NCBI GenBank assembly: GCA_039619475.1
Contig: CM077115.1
Location: 103,538,393-103,602,392, forward strand
DNA from: Icerya purchasi
Lineage: Eukaryota; Arthropoda; Insecta; Hemiptera; Monophlebidae
DNA length: 64,000 bases
Direction: 5' to 3'
The notes beneath the pieces were generated by a model. That model was not told the origin of the DNA and did not search any database. It saw nothing but the letters and a program-made list of their open reading frames with translations. Within the stretch, counting starts at the first letter, position 1, and every line of letters begins with the position of its first letter. Made by a program: the position numbers and the translations under genes. Positions 1 to 11,900 of this stretch are shown in pieces.

Positions 1-1480
1 CGGAAAACGAACAATGAAATCAATAAACACCTGAATTATCTGAGGTGTAATTATGTAAACAGGGGAATCTAAAAGTCTGCGCTAACTTCAGACAATTTAA
101 GAAAAAAAGAGTGATAGGAAATAAAAACGAATAATACTCTCCCAAGAGTTTAAAGAATACATTAATATCTAAAAATGGTCTCTTTGTCGGCAAATAAATT
201 TATAGAAATATCTGTACGGAAGGATCTAAAGTTTGAAGGGTTTAGACAAAACAATACTCAACCATAAAGAAGCAGCACTAGTACAACGTGTACCTTCTTT
301 CGATAGGGTGCTAATGGCTGGAAATAATAAAAATAATAAACAAATAGATTGTAGGAATGAGTTTTATTGAGATAAAAGACCAAAAAGAGAGAGTAGAACG
401 GAATGTGTGTCAGTTTTGAGATTCAAGGCCTATTATATACTGAGTGATATAAGGATAGAGAGGTATGGACGGCGCTGAAATAATTTTCTAAGTAGCGCTT
501 TCGGAAATCGTGTGTGAAATTAACTAAGTAATAAAGGGCGCGAAAGAGCGGCTGAAATTATTCATAATTTTAAGACGGAAATCGAATAAAATGAAACGGC
601 TCAATCTGAAAAACGATGATCGGTTTCTTTTTCACTTAATTCAGGTTATTGCACACTGCTGCTTCAACGGATTTCGTTGGATAAATTGTTCTCTTCTATC
701 CTTGGCTGCTTATTCTAAACTGCATCTTATTTCCTTCTCCTCGAAAACTAACTTCTTCCATCTCTCTTTCTTCAGATTTTTTCCTTTTCATTCTTGCTTC
801 ATCAAGTCTCTAACCACTTCTTACTATCTTAGTTTAATCCCAGTTTTAAATAGTAAACACCTTTCACTTGGCTTTCTTATTAATGTACATTCTATTCTTC
901 ACTTTACATCGCATCTTTCCTTTTTGATGCCGATTAGGCAATTTAAACATCGATTTTTCTCGTTATAGTGTTCTTTTACATATATATTTTTTTACTTTCT
1001 TCTCCTTTAGGTATTTCTCCTACACACTCTGTCCGCCATATTCGTACAGAATGCCCTAAATTCTAGTCCTGTTTTCCTTTTCCTTTGCGATTAATAGGCT
1101 AACGTTTTCATTATTTAGAAAAATGTCAATCAACATATTATAAAAGTAGAATAATGTATTAAGAAGTGAATAATTTGGTCTCATCCGTTTTAAGATGAGA
1201 ATATTTCTAATTAAAATTAACTGATGTAAATTATAAAATGATTTAATCTCACAGTTTAACTTGCAACATGGCGCTTCAAGCGTTAGGGGAATTGAATGCA
1301 TGTAAAAAAAAACGAAAATCATAGTACATTTAACAAAAAGTATGCAATCGCTTGAAATATGTTAGTTAACCTGTCTCGATTGAAAAAAATGACAGACATG
1401 AAGAAGTAGTTCTCCCTAGCACTTACTTTGTAACAATTACCACATTTTTCTAACCCATAATCATCTCTTCCTCAAAACTT
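1..1480. other. Unassigned AT-rich DNA
   Basis: No recognisable gene. An open frame on the plus strand (591-968, 125 codons, ATG start) is rich in S, F, L and H and matches nothing I know. I treat it as chance. A-rich short repeats lie near 330-345. Confidence 0.4.
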
Positions 1481-1489
1481 GTTCCTCTT

Positions 1490-1520
1490 CAGTGACGGAG
1501 CTATCCAAGGGCTGGTCTAA
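1490..1520. repeat. Possible orphan hAT terminal repeat
   Basis: CAGTGACGGAGCTATCC starting near 1492 resembles the terminal inverted repeats of hAT MITEs, which start CAG and often read CAGTGGCGGAGC. I found no matching opposite end within a few kb, so it may be a broken end or chance. Confidence 0.25.
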
Positions 1521-1607
1521 AACCTGTAACCTTTTTTTCCATTTTTATCATTATCCTTATTTTTTGGATTATTTCCCTTGGTTAACGTTCCCACATATAT
1601 ATATTGA

Positions 1608-2003
1608 TTACAACGTAATTCTTAGGCTACCCCCCATTCGAAAAAATGTCGCCAAAAAATGTCCCAATTTTATGTAATGCAGAATGTCCCAATTTTATGT
1701 AACGTTTGTTATATTTTATAGGATTTTTGTTATTGTTATTTAAAGAATGTCACAATTTTATGTAACGAAATATGTAACGAAAAATGTAATGAAACAATAT
1801 CTTAATTTTATGTAATGAAAGTTAAATGTTAGGATAGGATTTCTGTGATTATGTTATTTTTTTTGTGTTGATTCCAGTAAGAATTACATTGTAAATTTTG
1901 ACCATTTTATACGAAGTATAGAAGAGAAAGAGACAGAAATCTAAGCAAGAGGGGTCAAAGGGCACAGCCCCTTGCGAGGCCAAAATGGCCGAGTTTATAT
2001 ATA
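1608..2003 (+). repeat. Inverted-repeat element, copy A
   Basis: The left end TTACAACGTAATTCTTA (1608-1624) is mirrored by TAAGAATTACATTGTAA (1878-1894, one mismatch). Between them lie several copies of a motif like AATGTCCCAATTTTATGTAA. Similarity to copy B continues past the right repeat through a segment ending ATGGCCGAGTTTA and then (TA)n, to about 2003. No coding capacity is seen. It is best read as a non-autonomous DNA element of unknown superfamily. Confidence 0.7.
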
Positions 2004-2029
2004 TAGATATATGTATATGTATTAATGGC

Positions 2030-2130
2030 TATGCCATTATTACGCCGGGTGTCATCAGGAAAAGTGTCCTGTCACGAAATTTGTCCCAAAAAATGTCACA
2101 ATTTTATATAACGAAAATATTTTGTCGAAC
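2030..2130. repeat. Fragment sharing motifs with the inverted-repeat element
   Basis: This stretch again carries AATGTCACAATTTTATATAACG, the internal motif of the TTACAACGTAATT family. It lies between copy A and the RTE-like LINE end. It is probably a broken further copy. Confidence 0.4.
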
Positions 2131-2460
2131 GGCGTCTTCTTCTTAAGAGTGTCATACTCAGTCCCTGAGCGTTGACGATCATCATCATTACAGCGTTTTC
2201 TTCTCCACTTTTCTAATTAGTTCATTAAGATTCTTGAGACCAGTCCAGTCCTTAATATTGTCCAACCATTCCGTTTTTCTTCTTCCTGGCCCTCTTTTAC
2301 CTTGGATTTTCCCTTCTATGACCAAACGTAAGATGTCATATTTTTTTCCTCTAATTATATGCCCAAAATATTCAATTTTGAGTCGTTTAATTGTTTTACA
2401 TAATGTCCTTTCAGTATTGGCTCGTTTCAGTACTTCTTCGGGCGTAACCAATGAAAAAGT
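2130..2460 (-). pseudogene. RTE/BovB-like LINE, C-terminal reverse-transcriptase remnant
   Basis: A minus-strand frame (2188-2451, 87 residues) contains LKIEYFGHIIRGKKYDILRL, then IEGKIQGKRGPGRRKTEWL and NIKDWTGL. This is the conserved C-terminal tail of endonuclease/reverse transcriptase proteins of RTE-type LINEs and similar 'craniofacial development protein 2-like' models. The catalytic RT domain is missing, so the copy is strongly 5'-truncated. Just after the stop, sequence like ATGATGATCGTCAACGC continues into an AAGAAGAAGA stretch, as in RTE 3' UTRs. Confidence 0.75.
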
Positions 2461-2539
2461 TTACTTTTCTATAAGAATCATAAAAGAACTAGACCTGGGG
2501 ATGAAGGGAGCTTGAAGGGCCGAGTTTTATATATACATA

Positions 2540-2690
2540 TATAACGTTATCACACTGTGCCTATTTCGATCCCCTGCTGGATGTAAGCATTTCGTGGTGA
2601 GATAAGTTGCCCTGATCTTCTCGTCACCTGGGATCAAACGCAAGATTTCCGTAACGGAAGCCAAGTGCTCTAGTATATGTACAAATGTGT
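2540..2690 (-). repeat. Candidate tRNA-derived SINE
   Basis: On the minus strand, CTAGAGCACTTGGCTTCCG followed about 20 nt later by GCGTTTGATCCCAGG looks like the D-to-anticodon part and B box of a tRNA-like SINE head, with an unrelated body toward 2540. The A box is incomplete. It sits exactly between the RTE remnant and copy B of the inverted-repeat element. Confidence 0.4.
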
Positions 2691-2701
2691 ATATATATTA
2701 A

Positions 2702-3005
2702 TTACAACGTAATTCTTAGGCTACCCCCCATTCGAAAAAATGTCCCAATTTTATGTAACGTTTTTTATATTTTATAAGATTTTTGTTATTGTTATTTAAA
2801 AAATGTCTTAATTTTATATAATGAAAGTTAAATGTTAGAATTGGATTTTTGTGGTTATGTTATTTTTTTTTGTGTGTTGATGCCAGTAAGAATTACGTTG
2901 TAAATTTTGATCATTTTATACATAGTATAGAAGAGAAAGAGACAGAAATGAAAGCAAGAGGGGTCAAGAACGCAGCCCCTTGCGAGGCCAAAATGGCCGA
3001 GTTTA
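2702..3005 (+). repeat. Inverted-repeat element, copy B
   Basis: A perfect 17-bp inverted repeat: TTACAACGTAATTCTTA at 2702-2718 and its reverse complement at 2887-2903. The 202-bp core is close to copy A but has fewer internal AATGTCCCAATTTTATG units. Similarity to copy A continues for about 100 bp through GAGGGGTCAAGAACGC and ATGGCCGAGTTTA, ending in (TA)n. Conservation of this right arm shows that the mobile unit is larger than the inverted-repeat core. Confidence 0.75.
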
Positions 3006-3028
3006 CACATATATATATATATATATAT
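3006..3028. repeat. (TA)n microsatellite
   Basis: About ten TA units directly after the right arm of copy B. Copy A also ends in a TA tract. Confidence 0.85.
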
Positions 3029-3054
3029 TAATCTATTTCCCTTACGTTCATCGG

Positions 3055-3135
3055 TGCCGCCAGGATGAGTACATTCTGAACCTTAACTTCGTAATCCATA
3101 ATATCTTATTAAGCGTATGGTACTTACTTTACTTT
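3055..3135 (+). repeat. Possible SINE 3' tail
   Basis: The end reads TGGTACTTACTTTACTT, close to the 3' end of the tRNA-SINE at 22.8-23.1 kb (GGAGCTTACTTTACTT), and preceding stretches are loosely similar. It may be a truncated third copy. Confidence 0.25.
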
Positions 3136-3155
3136 TCATATATATAGGCGAATAA

Positions 3156-3413
3156 ATGAATATTACTACATTAAAAATTCATTTCTACTCGGGGACTGGG
3201 CAAACTCCGCCATTCCACCCTACTCTTCTCACACACTTTCCCACATGTTATCTTACTCCTACTCTCTTAATAAATCACCTACTACTAGAGTATGCTTCTT
3301 CCTCTCTTCAACCAACCAATTTCCACAACCCCTTTTTACAGTCTTCACTATCTAACAATCTTCCTAGTATTATAAACATAATTCCATATAACAATTTTGC
3401 TACAATGGTATAG
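3156..3413 (+). pseudogene. Possible LINE ORF2 C-terminal fragment
   Basis: An 85-residue frame includes LLINHLLLEYASSSLQPTNF. This resembles the C-terminal zinc-knuckle region of Jockey/R1-type LINE ORF2 proteins (family pattern: D-x-x-HLLFECP...R). The cysteines are gone and no other LINE domain is next to it, so the assignment is tentative. Confidence 0.3.
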
Positions 3414-3420
3414 TAAAAGA

Positions 3421-6400
3421 CGATACTCAACATAAAATCTGAAAAACAAAAAAAAAAAGAATAATAAACGAATAACTCTATTTGACCTAGTCTATTGTTT
3501 TTGTTTAAACGTGAATTTTCACAACCCTAATTGGAAGAAAATTATAAACATATTTTTCAATCTATCTTTAATATTTCAGAAAAATGTGTGGTGATGTTAA
3601 TACATCAACGTTTTATAGTGAACTTTATATAAACTACTTTTTCGATGAAAAGTTGGTTCAACTATAATATTCATTCCGCAGTTAATTGTGTAAAATTACA
3701 AACTATCTGCGTAACATTCCAAGTTTTCGAATTGACTGATAATAGAGGTACGCTCATTTTTTTTTTAATCCGTATTTTTTGATAATTGGCTTAATTTTTA
3801 AAATTTTCTGAAAAGGGAAATTACAAAAATATTATAGCGTTTAATAAATACTAACGGTAATTTTGAAAAGCACAAAATTTACAATTCTGTTGCTTATAAA
3901 ATATAAAATTTCGTTTTTCTCTTCTTTTTTTTTTTTTTATATTTTGCATGGGTACCGGCATTACATATAAGAGCTGCGAGAAATGTTATTGCGTATAAGA
4001 TCCTAAGTAAGTAACCTGTTGAGAAACTGCGTACAACCCTTAAAAGAAATTGTCGAATTTTATAAAATCGTCAAAGTAAAATCTATGAATGAATAAAAGT
4101 CGCCTCCTTAAGAGTGATTTCCGAATGTATTACTAATCGCTTCCGATGTAAAATTGTTCAACGATACCGAATAATCTTACTTTAAGATGGTCTAGAAATA
4201 ATCGCATAAAAATTAAATAAACTCAAAAATTAAATTCGAAATTGTACGCGTAAAATTACAATTAAGATATTGTAATTCTGGGACAACTGGAAACTGTAAA
4301 AATTGAAAAAAAGAAACCCATCAAGAACGTATAGAATATGAAATTTAAAAAAACTGCCCAAAAAATCACCCTTAAAAATTCGAAGCTTACCCCACTCGTG
4401 GTGATTAACGTGAAATTTCAAATATATAACGAAAATTATTAAAAAATTTCTCATAATTTAAAAATATTTACGATAACCAGTTAAAATTAAGTGCCTCCCT
4501 ATCGTGTTAGCTGAAAAACAAGAAAAAAAATTTGTATACTTTCATAAATGACGTCTATCGAATTTAAAAGGAACCCAAACACATTTTAAACGTGTACGGA
4601 AAACGGAGCTTTAAAAAAAAAAAAAAATCTCTAATCAATACATATTACGAGTACAACGTCGAATTTTGATCCTCAGAACACTGATTGTGAGTGAAGCCCA
4701 AAATTTTTATTTTTTTTCCAAAAACACGTATTGTAATATCGATGGAACGCTTGCCGAAAACGGAATCATATTTTATTCTTTAAAAGAATCTTCCGGGTTT
4801 GTGAAAAGTAGACCGTGTCATTCCTCGTTATTCTTATTCTTAAAAATTTTTAATAATTCAGGAATGTACACGTTTACACGAATACTTCAGTACCGATAAT
4901 ATTCTATGAAATAATGTAAATCACAATAATTCCTAACCGAACAGTATCGATATTTCGCGAAACTTCTTTCATATTAGCACGAAAAAACACTTCCCATCTC
5001 CGATTAATTAATTTACATAAAATATGTGCGCAAACGTATAAAATTTTCCAAGCAGTTCGATAAGTTAAGTAACACTATTATTATTATTATAGTATAATAA
5101 ATTAGGAGTTCGAAAGAACCGAGTAGTTTCGGTGGGGAAAATTCAATTCTGATTATCGAATGTTTTCAAATAAACCGTTATTATACAAAGAATATTTCCA
5201 TTCTAAATAGGTATATTATTATTTTTTTTAACCAAAATAAAAATGGTTTTTTTAAGGGTACGACCAAACGTAGAAAAATTTTAAAAGCCGTTGAATATTA
5301 AAAATGTTGTAGCGTAATGAAGCGACCGTTAGTTCAGTTTTGGCAGCACTGTGTCCAACAAATGCCACGGTATTCGTTGGCCTTTTTATTTTTTTTTTTA
5401 CATTGTTAAAAAATCCTTGTCCGTAATTGCGGTGCGGAGATTAGCAGACCTTCTTTAACCTTCCCATCCGTGTAAACAAAAGTGCACAATTTCCCGGAGT
5501 GTGCCCTTAAATATTATCCCAGTATCACCGCCAGTTCTGAGATAAATCAACGCGCGAAGAATTTAGTACTGGCAAAACTTGTCTCTTGTCAATGAAAAAA
5601 AGTGTTAAGGAGAACTTCGTTAAATTGTTACTGTGAAAATTAAATTACGAGACTATATTATTATCGGGCATGTTAAATTTCGTTAGAAGTGCCATTAATT
5701 CTGTACGAATATACAGAAAAATATCAAGCTCAGCGTCTTAAAAATTTCGCAGTCTTCTTTTATACAATGTTTGGATTATTTCGACAGTTCCGTTCCAGTA
5801 TCAGATCACGTCTGCGTTAGACTGACCTTGAGCTTGTTAAAACATTCTCCGCTTTCCATCTCAACGTACCATAAATGGTGTTGTAATAAACGTCAAGAGA
5901 GGAGAATCAAGAAGAATAAAAAAAGTTAACATGTATAATATATTAGAAAGAAAAAAAAATTAAAATTAGGTTTTGAAATAATAAAACAAGTGTTTCTTCC
6001 GAGTTATTCGAAAAAAAAAATAGAAAAAATACAAACGATGATTCTCTCTTTATTAAATCTCTCTTATTAAATGGCGCGACCAATTAAAAATAATACGTGT
6101 CCCAATGTAATGAACGATTTTTGTAAAAACAAAACCCCTTTCGAATTTATTTACACCTTTACTCGTATTTTCCTCGTACTCTAAAATTTCGCGTATCGTC
6201 AAAAAATCGAACACAGGTGTTTGTTGTGGAATAAATACACATTCACCAGAGAACACATATACTAGTGTAACGTTATTATCATTTCCAATAGTTTTTCAAA
6301 AAACTATGTAAACTTTTGCTACGCGTATGTGATAAACGCAAACTTTTAAAACTTCAGAAATTCAACACTAATTCCAATAAGTGTTTAGTAGAGAAACTTA

Positions 6401-7113
6401 TGATTTTCGCTTACTACAAGCCAACAACAAGCCAAATGTAAACTATATTAAGTATGCTCACTTTTAATTCCTATACGTCTCTAACGTTGAAAACACAGCG
6501 CCAAACACGCTTTACCGATGCCGAGCCAATTATTACTACCGGTCGGAATTAATCTTCCAGAGAAACTATGTAGAAAGAATTATGCCACGGTTTAAATTTT
6601 TCGAAATATTTTAAATACACTAGACAAATATTAGCTGGTAACAAACTTAGAAGTAACGTAAATAATGTGATTAGCTAAATTTTTATGAAACGTTTTTACA
6701 CTTTTATTGTATACTTTTTGTAAATTGCACTGCCCGATTTACCCTGAAAAATATATTAACCACCTGGGGGGGCACTTTCGAAAAATGATTAATCATCCTT
6801 TCAAAATTACTATATTTAATTACTTAAAAAATTAATAAAATCAAGTTCGAAGAAAAATATATATTCATTTCAATATATTCGCTTATGGTTGAATGAGAAT
6901 CAGTCACAATTTCTGTTGCGGTTGATTTTGATTAATCCGGTTTAACTTCTTCAGAAATAGGTCATCTTATAGCACGAGGATTTATATTTGAAATGATTTG
7001 CGGATAGTATCGGTTTCAAAGAAAATCCAGCAGTGGAGAAATGAACGACTCAAGTGCATCGTATTCACCCCAAAATCGATTTAACGCTTTTATTAAAACG
7101 CGCCTAGTATGCC
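3421..7113. other. AT-rich intergenic DNA without recognisable genes
   Basis: Short frames only, none longer than about 80 codons and none recognised. There are homopolymer A and T runs near 3925, 4615 and 5220. No inverted-repeat element or RNA gene was found by eye. Confidence 0.4.
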
Positions 7114-7238
7114 CAGGTCCGCCACATAAACTTTGAAGGGTCTGGGGAAAAAATATGATTAGGGCCCTCTTAATAAAATTAAGCAAAATATTAAATATTT
7201 TTCAAAACCAACTAATCTAGTACTTTTGCAAATAAATA

Positions 7239-7239
<1 letters not shown>

Positions 7240-7277
<38 letters not shown>
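7240..7277. repeat. (TAA)n microsatellite
   Basis: About twelve AAT/TAA units inside the 5' half of the hAT remnant. Confidence 0.9.
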
Positions 7278-7279
<2 letters not shown>

Positions 7280-7594
7280 TGAAAAAATAAAATACTCCCA
7301 TCAATCCTCATTTAGATTTTATATTGTAAATTTTAGACTTTATATTAAATAGTACAAATAGACTATGATAATTAAATGAAGTATATGGCAAATATGGTGT
7401 GAAGTGGGCCTAAGAAATGAATGTGAAGTTAACCTATGAATAATGGATAAGTTGTTTACAGAATTCATTGAAAGTAGATAGCACAGGAACAACTTCCTCA
7501 GCATTGCAATTGCTTAATCTAATCTAGAAAAAAGGTCTTCAATTAATTTTTCCTCAAATATTATATGTATGTGCTTACGTCGTTTTATTGTGTT

Positions 7595-7788
7595 ATACCT
7601 ATCAGTGTCGCTACTGGTGAACGAGGCTTTAGTAAATTAAAAATCATTAAAAGTATTTTAAGGTCCTATGTATGGGTCAGTCTCGTTTGATGATATTATC
7701 AACAGAACGGGAATTTGCAAAAAATATAGATTACGATGATGTAATTGACGAATTTGCAGAAATGAAAACAAGAATAATAAAATTTTAA
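7595..7788 (+). pseudogene. hAT transposase C-terminal dimerisation domain remnant
   Basis: Frame 1 (from 7595) reads IPISVATGERGFSKLKIIKS. After a frameshift near 7670 it reads RLMILSTEREFA and then NIDYDDVIDEFAEMK up to a TAA at 7786-7788. The pattern ATGERSFSKLK...LSIE...D.FDDVIDEFA is the hAT dimerisation domain seen in ZMYM1-like transposases. The catalytic part is absent. Confidence 0.8.
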
Positions 7789-7998
7789 ATATACAAAAAT
7801 TAATTAAAATTGTTACGTTTATTATTTAAATGTGATAAGTAGATAGTCGAGTAGATAAAAAATGTATTTACATTTGGGTTTCTGATTAAAAACGTAGGGA
7901 TGAGGGAATTTTAACTTTTTACGTTTTTGGGGCCCTTTCTCATCTGTGACCTAGGAAATTTATCTCATTTGCCTCCTCTTCCCCTTGTGGCGGCCCTG

Positions 7999-9822
7999 AG
8001 TGTGACATTGTTCTAAAAAGCGCAGAATCAGTTTTATACATCAAATCTGCGTTATTTTTGCATCATTCATAACCACGGTAGTACTTTTTTCGGTGTTTGC
8101 TGACGACGAAATGAAATGATCGATGATCATCGGGTGGCATAGCATCGAAATTGATAGCGCCTCCGTAGCTTTCAGATTCGCATTTTCCTTCGGGCATGCC
8201 GACGTTAGAAAAACAATACCTATGGCATACGGCAACGTTTTTTTTATAATGATTTTTATTTTCTTTCATCAGCGCGTGCAGTCTTTAGTAGAAGAGCGGG
8301 AGGGGATTGAAAAGAGCACAAACGTTATGCAAGAGAAAACTTTTTCGATGAAGTCAGCGACTGAGGTAGATTCTTACATTTTGATGAATCATAAAGTTTC
8401 GCCGTAATTGTTGAGTTATCGATTTCAAATGCACGCGTTGCTTGACCGTATTCGAGCGATTTAGTCTTAGTTCCGCCTACAAAAGAGAATGTATGTATGG
8501 TTTGAGTCTTCCATGATTTGTTGCATAAATTTGAGACTGATAAGAATAATGTTAGAAAAAGCGAGTGAAGATTGAAGAAATCGTCCTTTCAAAGCGCCGG
8601 ATTGAGTAACCCACTTATTTTTATCGGTCAAAATCAAATCTGCTGTCCCCCGTAAGTTTTTCTCGTTATATTTAACAATCAACTTCAGTAATTCAAAGTA
8701 GTTCTACTATTAATTGGATTTTCAGTATAACCTCGGTACCCGCTACCTATCATCCACCACGTACTAGTCTTGGTTTTCTGGAGCAACACAGCAAAAACTG
8801 GATGACCAGCTCTCTCTTTATTACGAGTAAATTTTAGACGTTCATAAAATTTTCCATATCGTTCGATGTTAAGGTAATCTGGTAAAGGTAATGAACGGAA
8901 AAAAAATTATTTAATAGAATGGAGTGAATCATGGATAATGATGATGCAGTTGGAAGGTGAGTTTAACGGAATTATCAAAATGAACGACGGTTTATACTTA
9001 AATGTAGGTGAATACATGCCTGTTTGTTATAAACTGTATAATAATATTTGTGTTTTGATTAAGTTAGTTTTAGCTGATGATGGGTTATGCCCGAAAACGT
9101 TACTAATTAAGGTATTTATTTAATTTATTGTTATAAATTATTTTTTACCCTTATATTTGTTTGTTATTAAAGTTGGTTTTTATTATACAGTTTATACCGT
9201 TTAGAATGTTTAAATGAGTAAGGCAGGAGCGAAAAGGCAGACTTGTCATCAAACTGTAAACGCTGCGCATTTATTTAGGATTTTGGTTTATCCGTGCATA
9301 ATATGAACTTAAGTTTTAACATATCTGTTGATTATCCGGTGAAGACTTTATTGATAGGACGGTAGGTTTTTTTAAAGGTAACAATAAAAGGCTGCTGGTA
9401 CTGGTTTCCCCAAGGTTCCCGGTGGATGAATTAACTTTTAATTATGTCATATGCGTTTAACTGAAATGATTTTAATTGCATCGAATTATTTTCGGAATGC
9501 TTGAATTGGGTAATATGGATGTTCGGATGAATTTTGTTCGTTTTTATCCTTGTATATAATATTAATCTGGTATTAATTTTCGTACTCTTTTCCAGACTTG
9601 GTTTTTCAACGTTTATGACGCGACTATTGGCAACACGGCTAATTACTCACTTTAAAAATATTTAACAATTCGTCCATTATTACACGTGATTCAATTTTAA
9701 TTATGAACCCCGGTTTTGTTCTTCGAACTATAATTTAATTTATTCAAAAATAGCGATTTTATTATAGCCTATATTATCATTACAATTTATAATTTCTCCG
9801 AAATTTATATAAACCGATGATG
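7999..9822. other. Unassigned DNA with a less AT-rich patch
   Basis: Around 8041-8690 base composition is more balanced and both strands carry overlapping frames of 60-94 codons. None matches a family I know and no splice pattern links them. The rest (8700-9822) has only short frames. Confidence 0.35.
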
Positions 9823-10110
9823 TAAAGTAAATTAAGTCCCATACATCCTTGATAAAAAAAGGTGTATCATGGATTGTGAATTTAAGCTTTTCATAATGAT
9901 ACTAAGCCTAATAGACCTGATGAGAATACTGGGACCAGTTCCTTTCTCATGGAATCCGCCTTTACTTTCCACCAGATAGTTCTCCGATACCCAATTATTT
10001 CAAATTAAGTAAACCCGGGAACGATTCGGATCCGGAACGAGACAAGTCTCGATAACCTATGACACCTTTGATTTAGTGGCCAAGCACCTTAACCTCTAGA
10101 CTACAAAGTA
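9823..10110 (-). repeat. tRNA-derived SINE, copy 2
   Basis: Minus strand: an A-box-like TAGTCTAGAGGTTAAGG near 10100 and a B-box-like TAGGTTATCGAGACT. A body follows with CCCGGGTTTACTTAATTTG, GAGAAAGGAACTGGTCC and TCAGGTCTATTAGGCTTAG, ending GGACTTAATTTACTTT at about 9823. The order of motifs matches the plus-strand copy at 22.8 kb over head, body and tail, so both belong to one SINE family. Confidence 0.75.
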
Positions 10111-10180
10111 AAAATATTCTTACAAATCCCGACGAAGAATTATTTACAAAACTTTTCGATTGTTGCAATAAAAATTTATA

Positions 10181-10185
<5 letters not shown>

Positions 10186-10236
<51 letters not shown>
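10186..10236. repeat. (AAT)n microsatellite
   Basis: About 17 AAT units, interrupted only at the edges. Confidence 0.92.
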
Positions 10237-10237
<1 letters not shown>

Positions 10238-11340
10238 GTAGGGAGCATTGGAGTAAACGAAATTATTTCCGATTCAAATCGACACATTTGTAATTGAGCG
10301 TTTCATTCTAAAAGTTGGTCGGTCACAACTAACGCAATATGTTAATGTTTTCCGGTTTTCTTTTGAAGAGGGGAGAAAGAAAATCTTTTTTATATTTGTA
10401 CGATGCTACGAGTTTTATTTGAATTGGTTTATTTTACGGATGTAGCTGTCATATTATTTTTTCCCAGAGATGTAGGATTTTGAAAACTTTTTATTAATTC
10501 TTACAAAATACTGTGCTTCCGTCAGTATCAGAGATTTCATTCAAATTTTCGTTATTCATAATGTCTTTATTATTAACGTTGTTAAAAATCGAATCGTCAC
10601 CATTCGCGATTGTTTTTCACTATCAACTATCTTAATAAGTGCAAAGATACGAGAGTCTCGCCTCCGCGATCGGTTTCCGGATAGCTTATACTTCTCGCTA
10701 TTCTTGTTGCTTAATCGCACTTATTTTTAATAAAATCCTTCTATCTCGTTCAATTAACCGATGTGGTCCTTCCATGAGAGTTTTCTTTGCGCTGGATTTA
10801 TTTCATCGAGTGCGATGGTTCATTTGTACGATTGGCAATAGCCTGAGGAATTTTTGACTTCCGAGCCAACACTTCATTTCAAAAGCAAAGCAATTTTCTC
10901 GCCATTTAATTTGTTATTCGAGTTTCACTACGTAATGTCACGGAAAAATAAAATTTATCATCGATTTTACTTCAGTGCGTTTCAGTGATGGAATTTTCTT
11001 TTTGATTTGGAGTTTACACCTCGACTCCTGTTCACACTATAATTGCCGTAACTAGTTCTCTGATATCCAAAAAGAAACAAACCCAAAAAAAAAAAACAAC
11101 AACAACAAAACATACAAAAAAAAGACTGACAAATTTGCGCTGTTCAATTTCCGGACGATTGTTTTCAATTATGGTTGCTTTAAATTTATTACAAATCTAA
11201 AGCCCTTAGCGTTTAAACCTCCGTCGTATTTATTCTTTTATTTGGCTAATTGACGAGTGTATCTTCTCCAGAGATTATTTTTTTTGTTTTTCGCGGACAA
11301 TATAAAGCGGCCCTCGAAGAACTTCATCTCTCTCTCTCTC
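10237..11340. other. Intergenic DNA, no supported gene
   Basis: A 72-codon plus-strand frame at 10639-10857 is unrecognised. A-rich and CAA-rich runs are at 11088-11125 and a CT-rich run at 11328-11340 directly precedes the LINE. Confidence 0.4.
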
Positions 11341-11348
11341 AAGCTTAA

Positions 11349-11900
11349 TATTGTTTTACAGAAACATGGCTTTCAAACATGTCTATTCCAGGCTTTAACC
11401 TGATCCGTGCTGAACGTGCTGATGGCCACGGCGGGACAGCAATTTCAGTCGAAAATGGCATTTACTTTCGTATCCATCCCTTCTTTCCTCTCTCGTTTCT
11501 AATGTCCCTTCTCCAGACGTAGTGCATATTTCCATTCCTCTAAAACACTTTCAATTCCTAAACATAATTTTTGTATTCTTAGCAATATCCCCCTGTCCTC
11601 ATACATCGAAAACATTACTCATCCAATTATAATTGTTGGCGGTTTTAATGCCCGTCCTACTATGGGGCCGCTCCAACCATAACCTTAATGGTCGTTTCCT
11701 TCACGACTTTATCCTTGATAATAACCTTGTAGTCCTTAATGACTCTTCTTCTACATATTTCAAAAACTCTTCATCCTTCAGTTCTCTTGATATCACTTTT
11801 ACTTCACTTAATCTCTTCTATAAATGCGGGCTGGAACCCCCCCTTGGACGGTACTTTTGGAAGCGATAATATCCCTATTGTTATCTTCCTATATGAACTT
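11349..11900 (+). pseudogene. LINE endonuclease domain remnant
   Basis: Broken frames spell FTETWLS, PGFNLIRAERADGHGGTAI, IIIVGGFNARP (the family's GDFNA with D changed to G), SSLDITFTS and GSDNIPI (family SDHxPI). These are the apurinic-like endonuclease motifs in their usual order. The loss of the DFNA aspartate and the stops mean it is dead. Confidence 0.82.

Larger units (their letters stand above)
7114..7998 (+). mobile_element. hAT-superfamily transposon remnant with TSD
   Basis: The left end CAGGTCCGCCACA and the reverse complement of the right end, CAGGGCCGCCACA, form a hAT-type terminal inverted repeat. Flanks AGTATGCC (7106-7113) and AGTGTGAC (7999-8006) match at six of eight positions, fitting a decayed 8-bp target duplication. 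Inside is the C-terminal end of a hAT transposase. The 885-bp length shows a large internal deletion. Confidence 0.82.

Noticed and set aside
591..968. 125-codon plus-strand ORF
   Set aside because: Low-complexity S/F/L/H composition, no family resemblance and no splice or homology support. Frames of this length are expected by chance in 64 kb read in six frames.
1640..1820. CRISPR-like array from repeated AATGTCCCAATTTTATG units
   Set aside because: Spacing is irregular, spacers are absent or tiny, and the units lie inside a transposable element of a eukaryotic genome.
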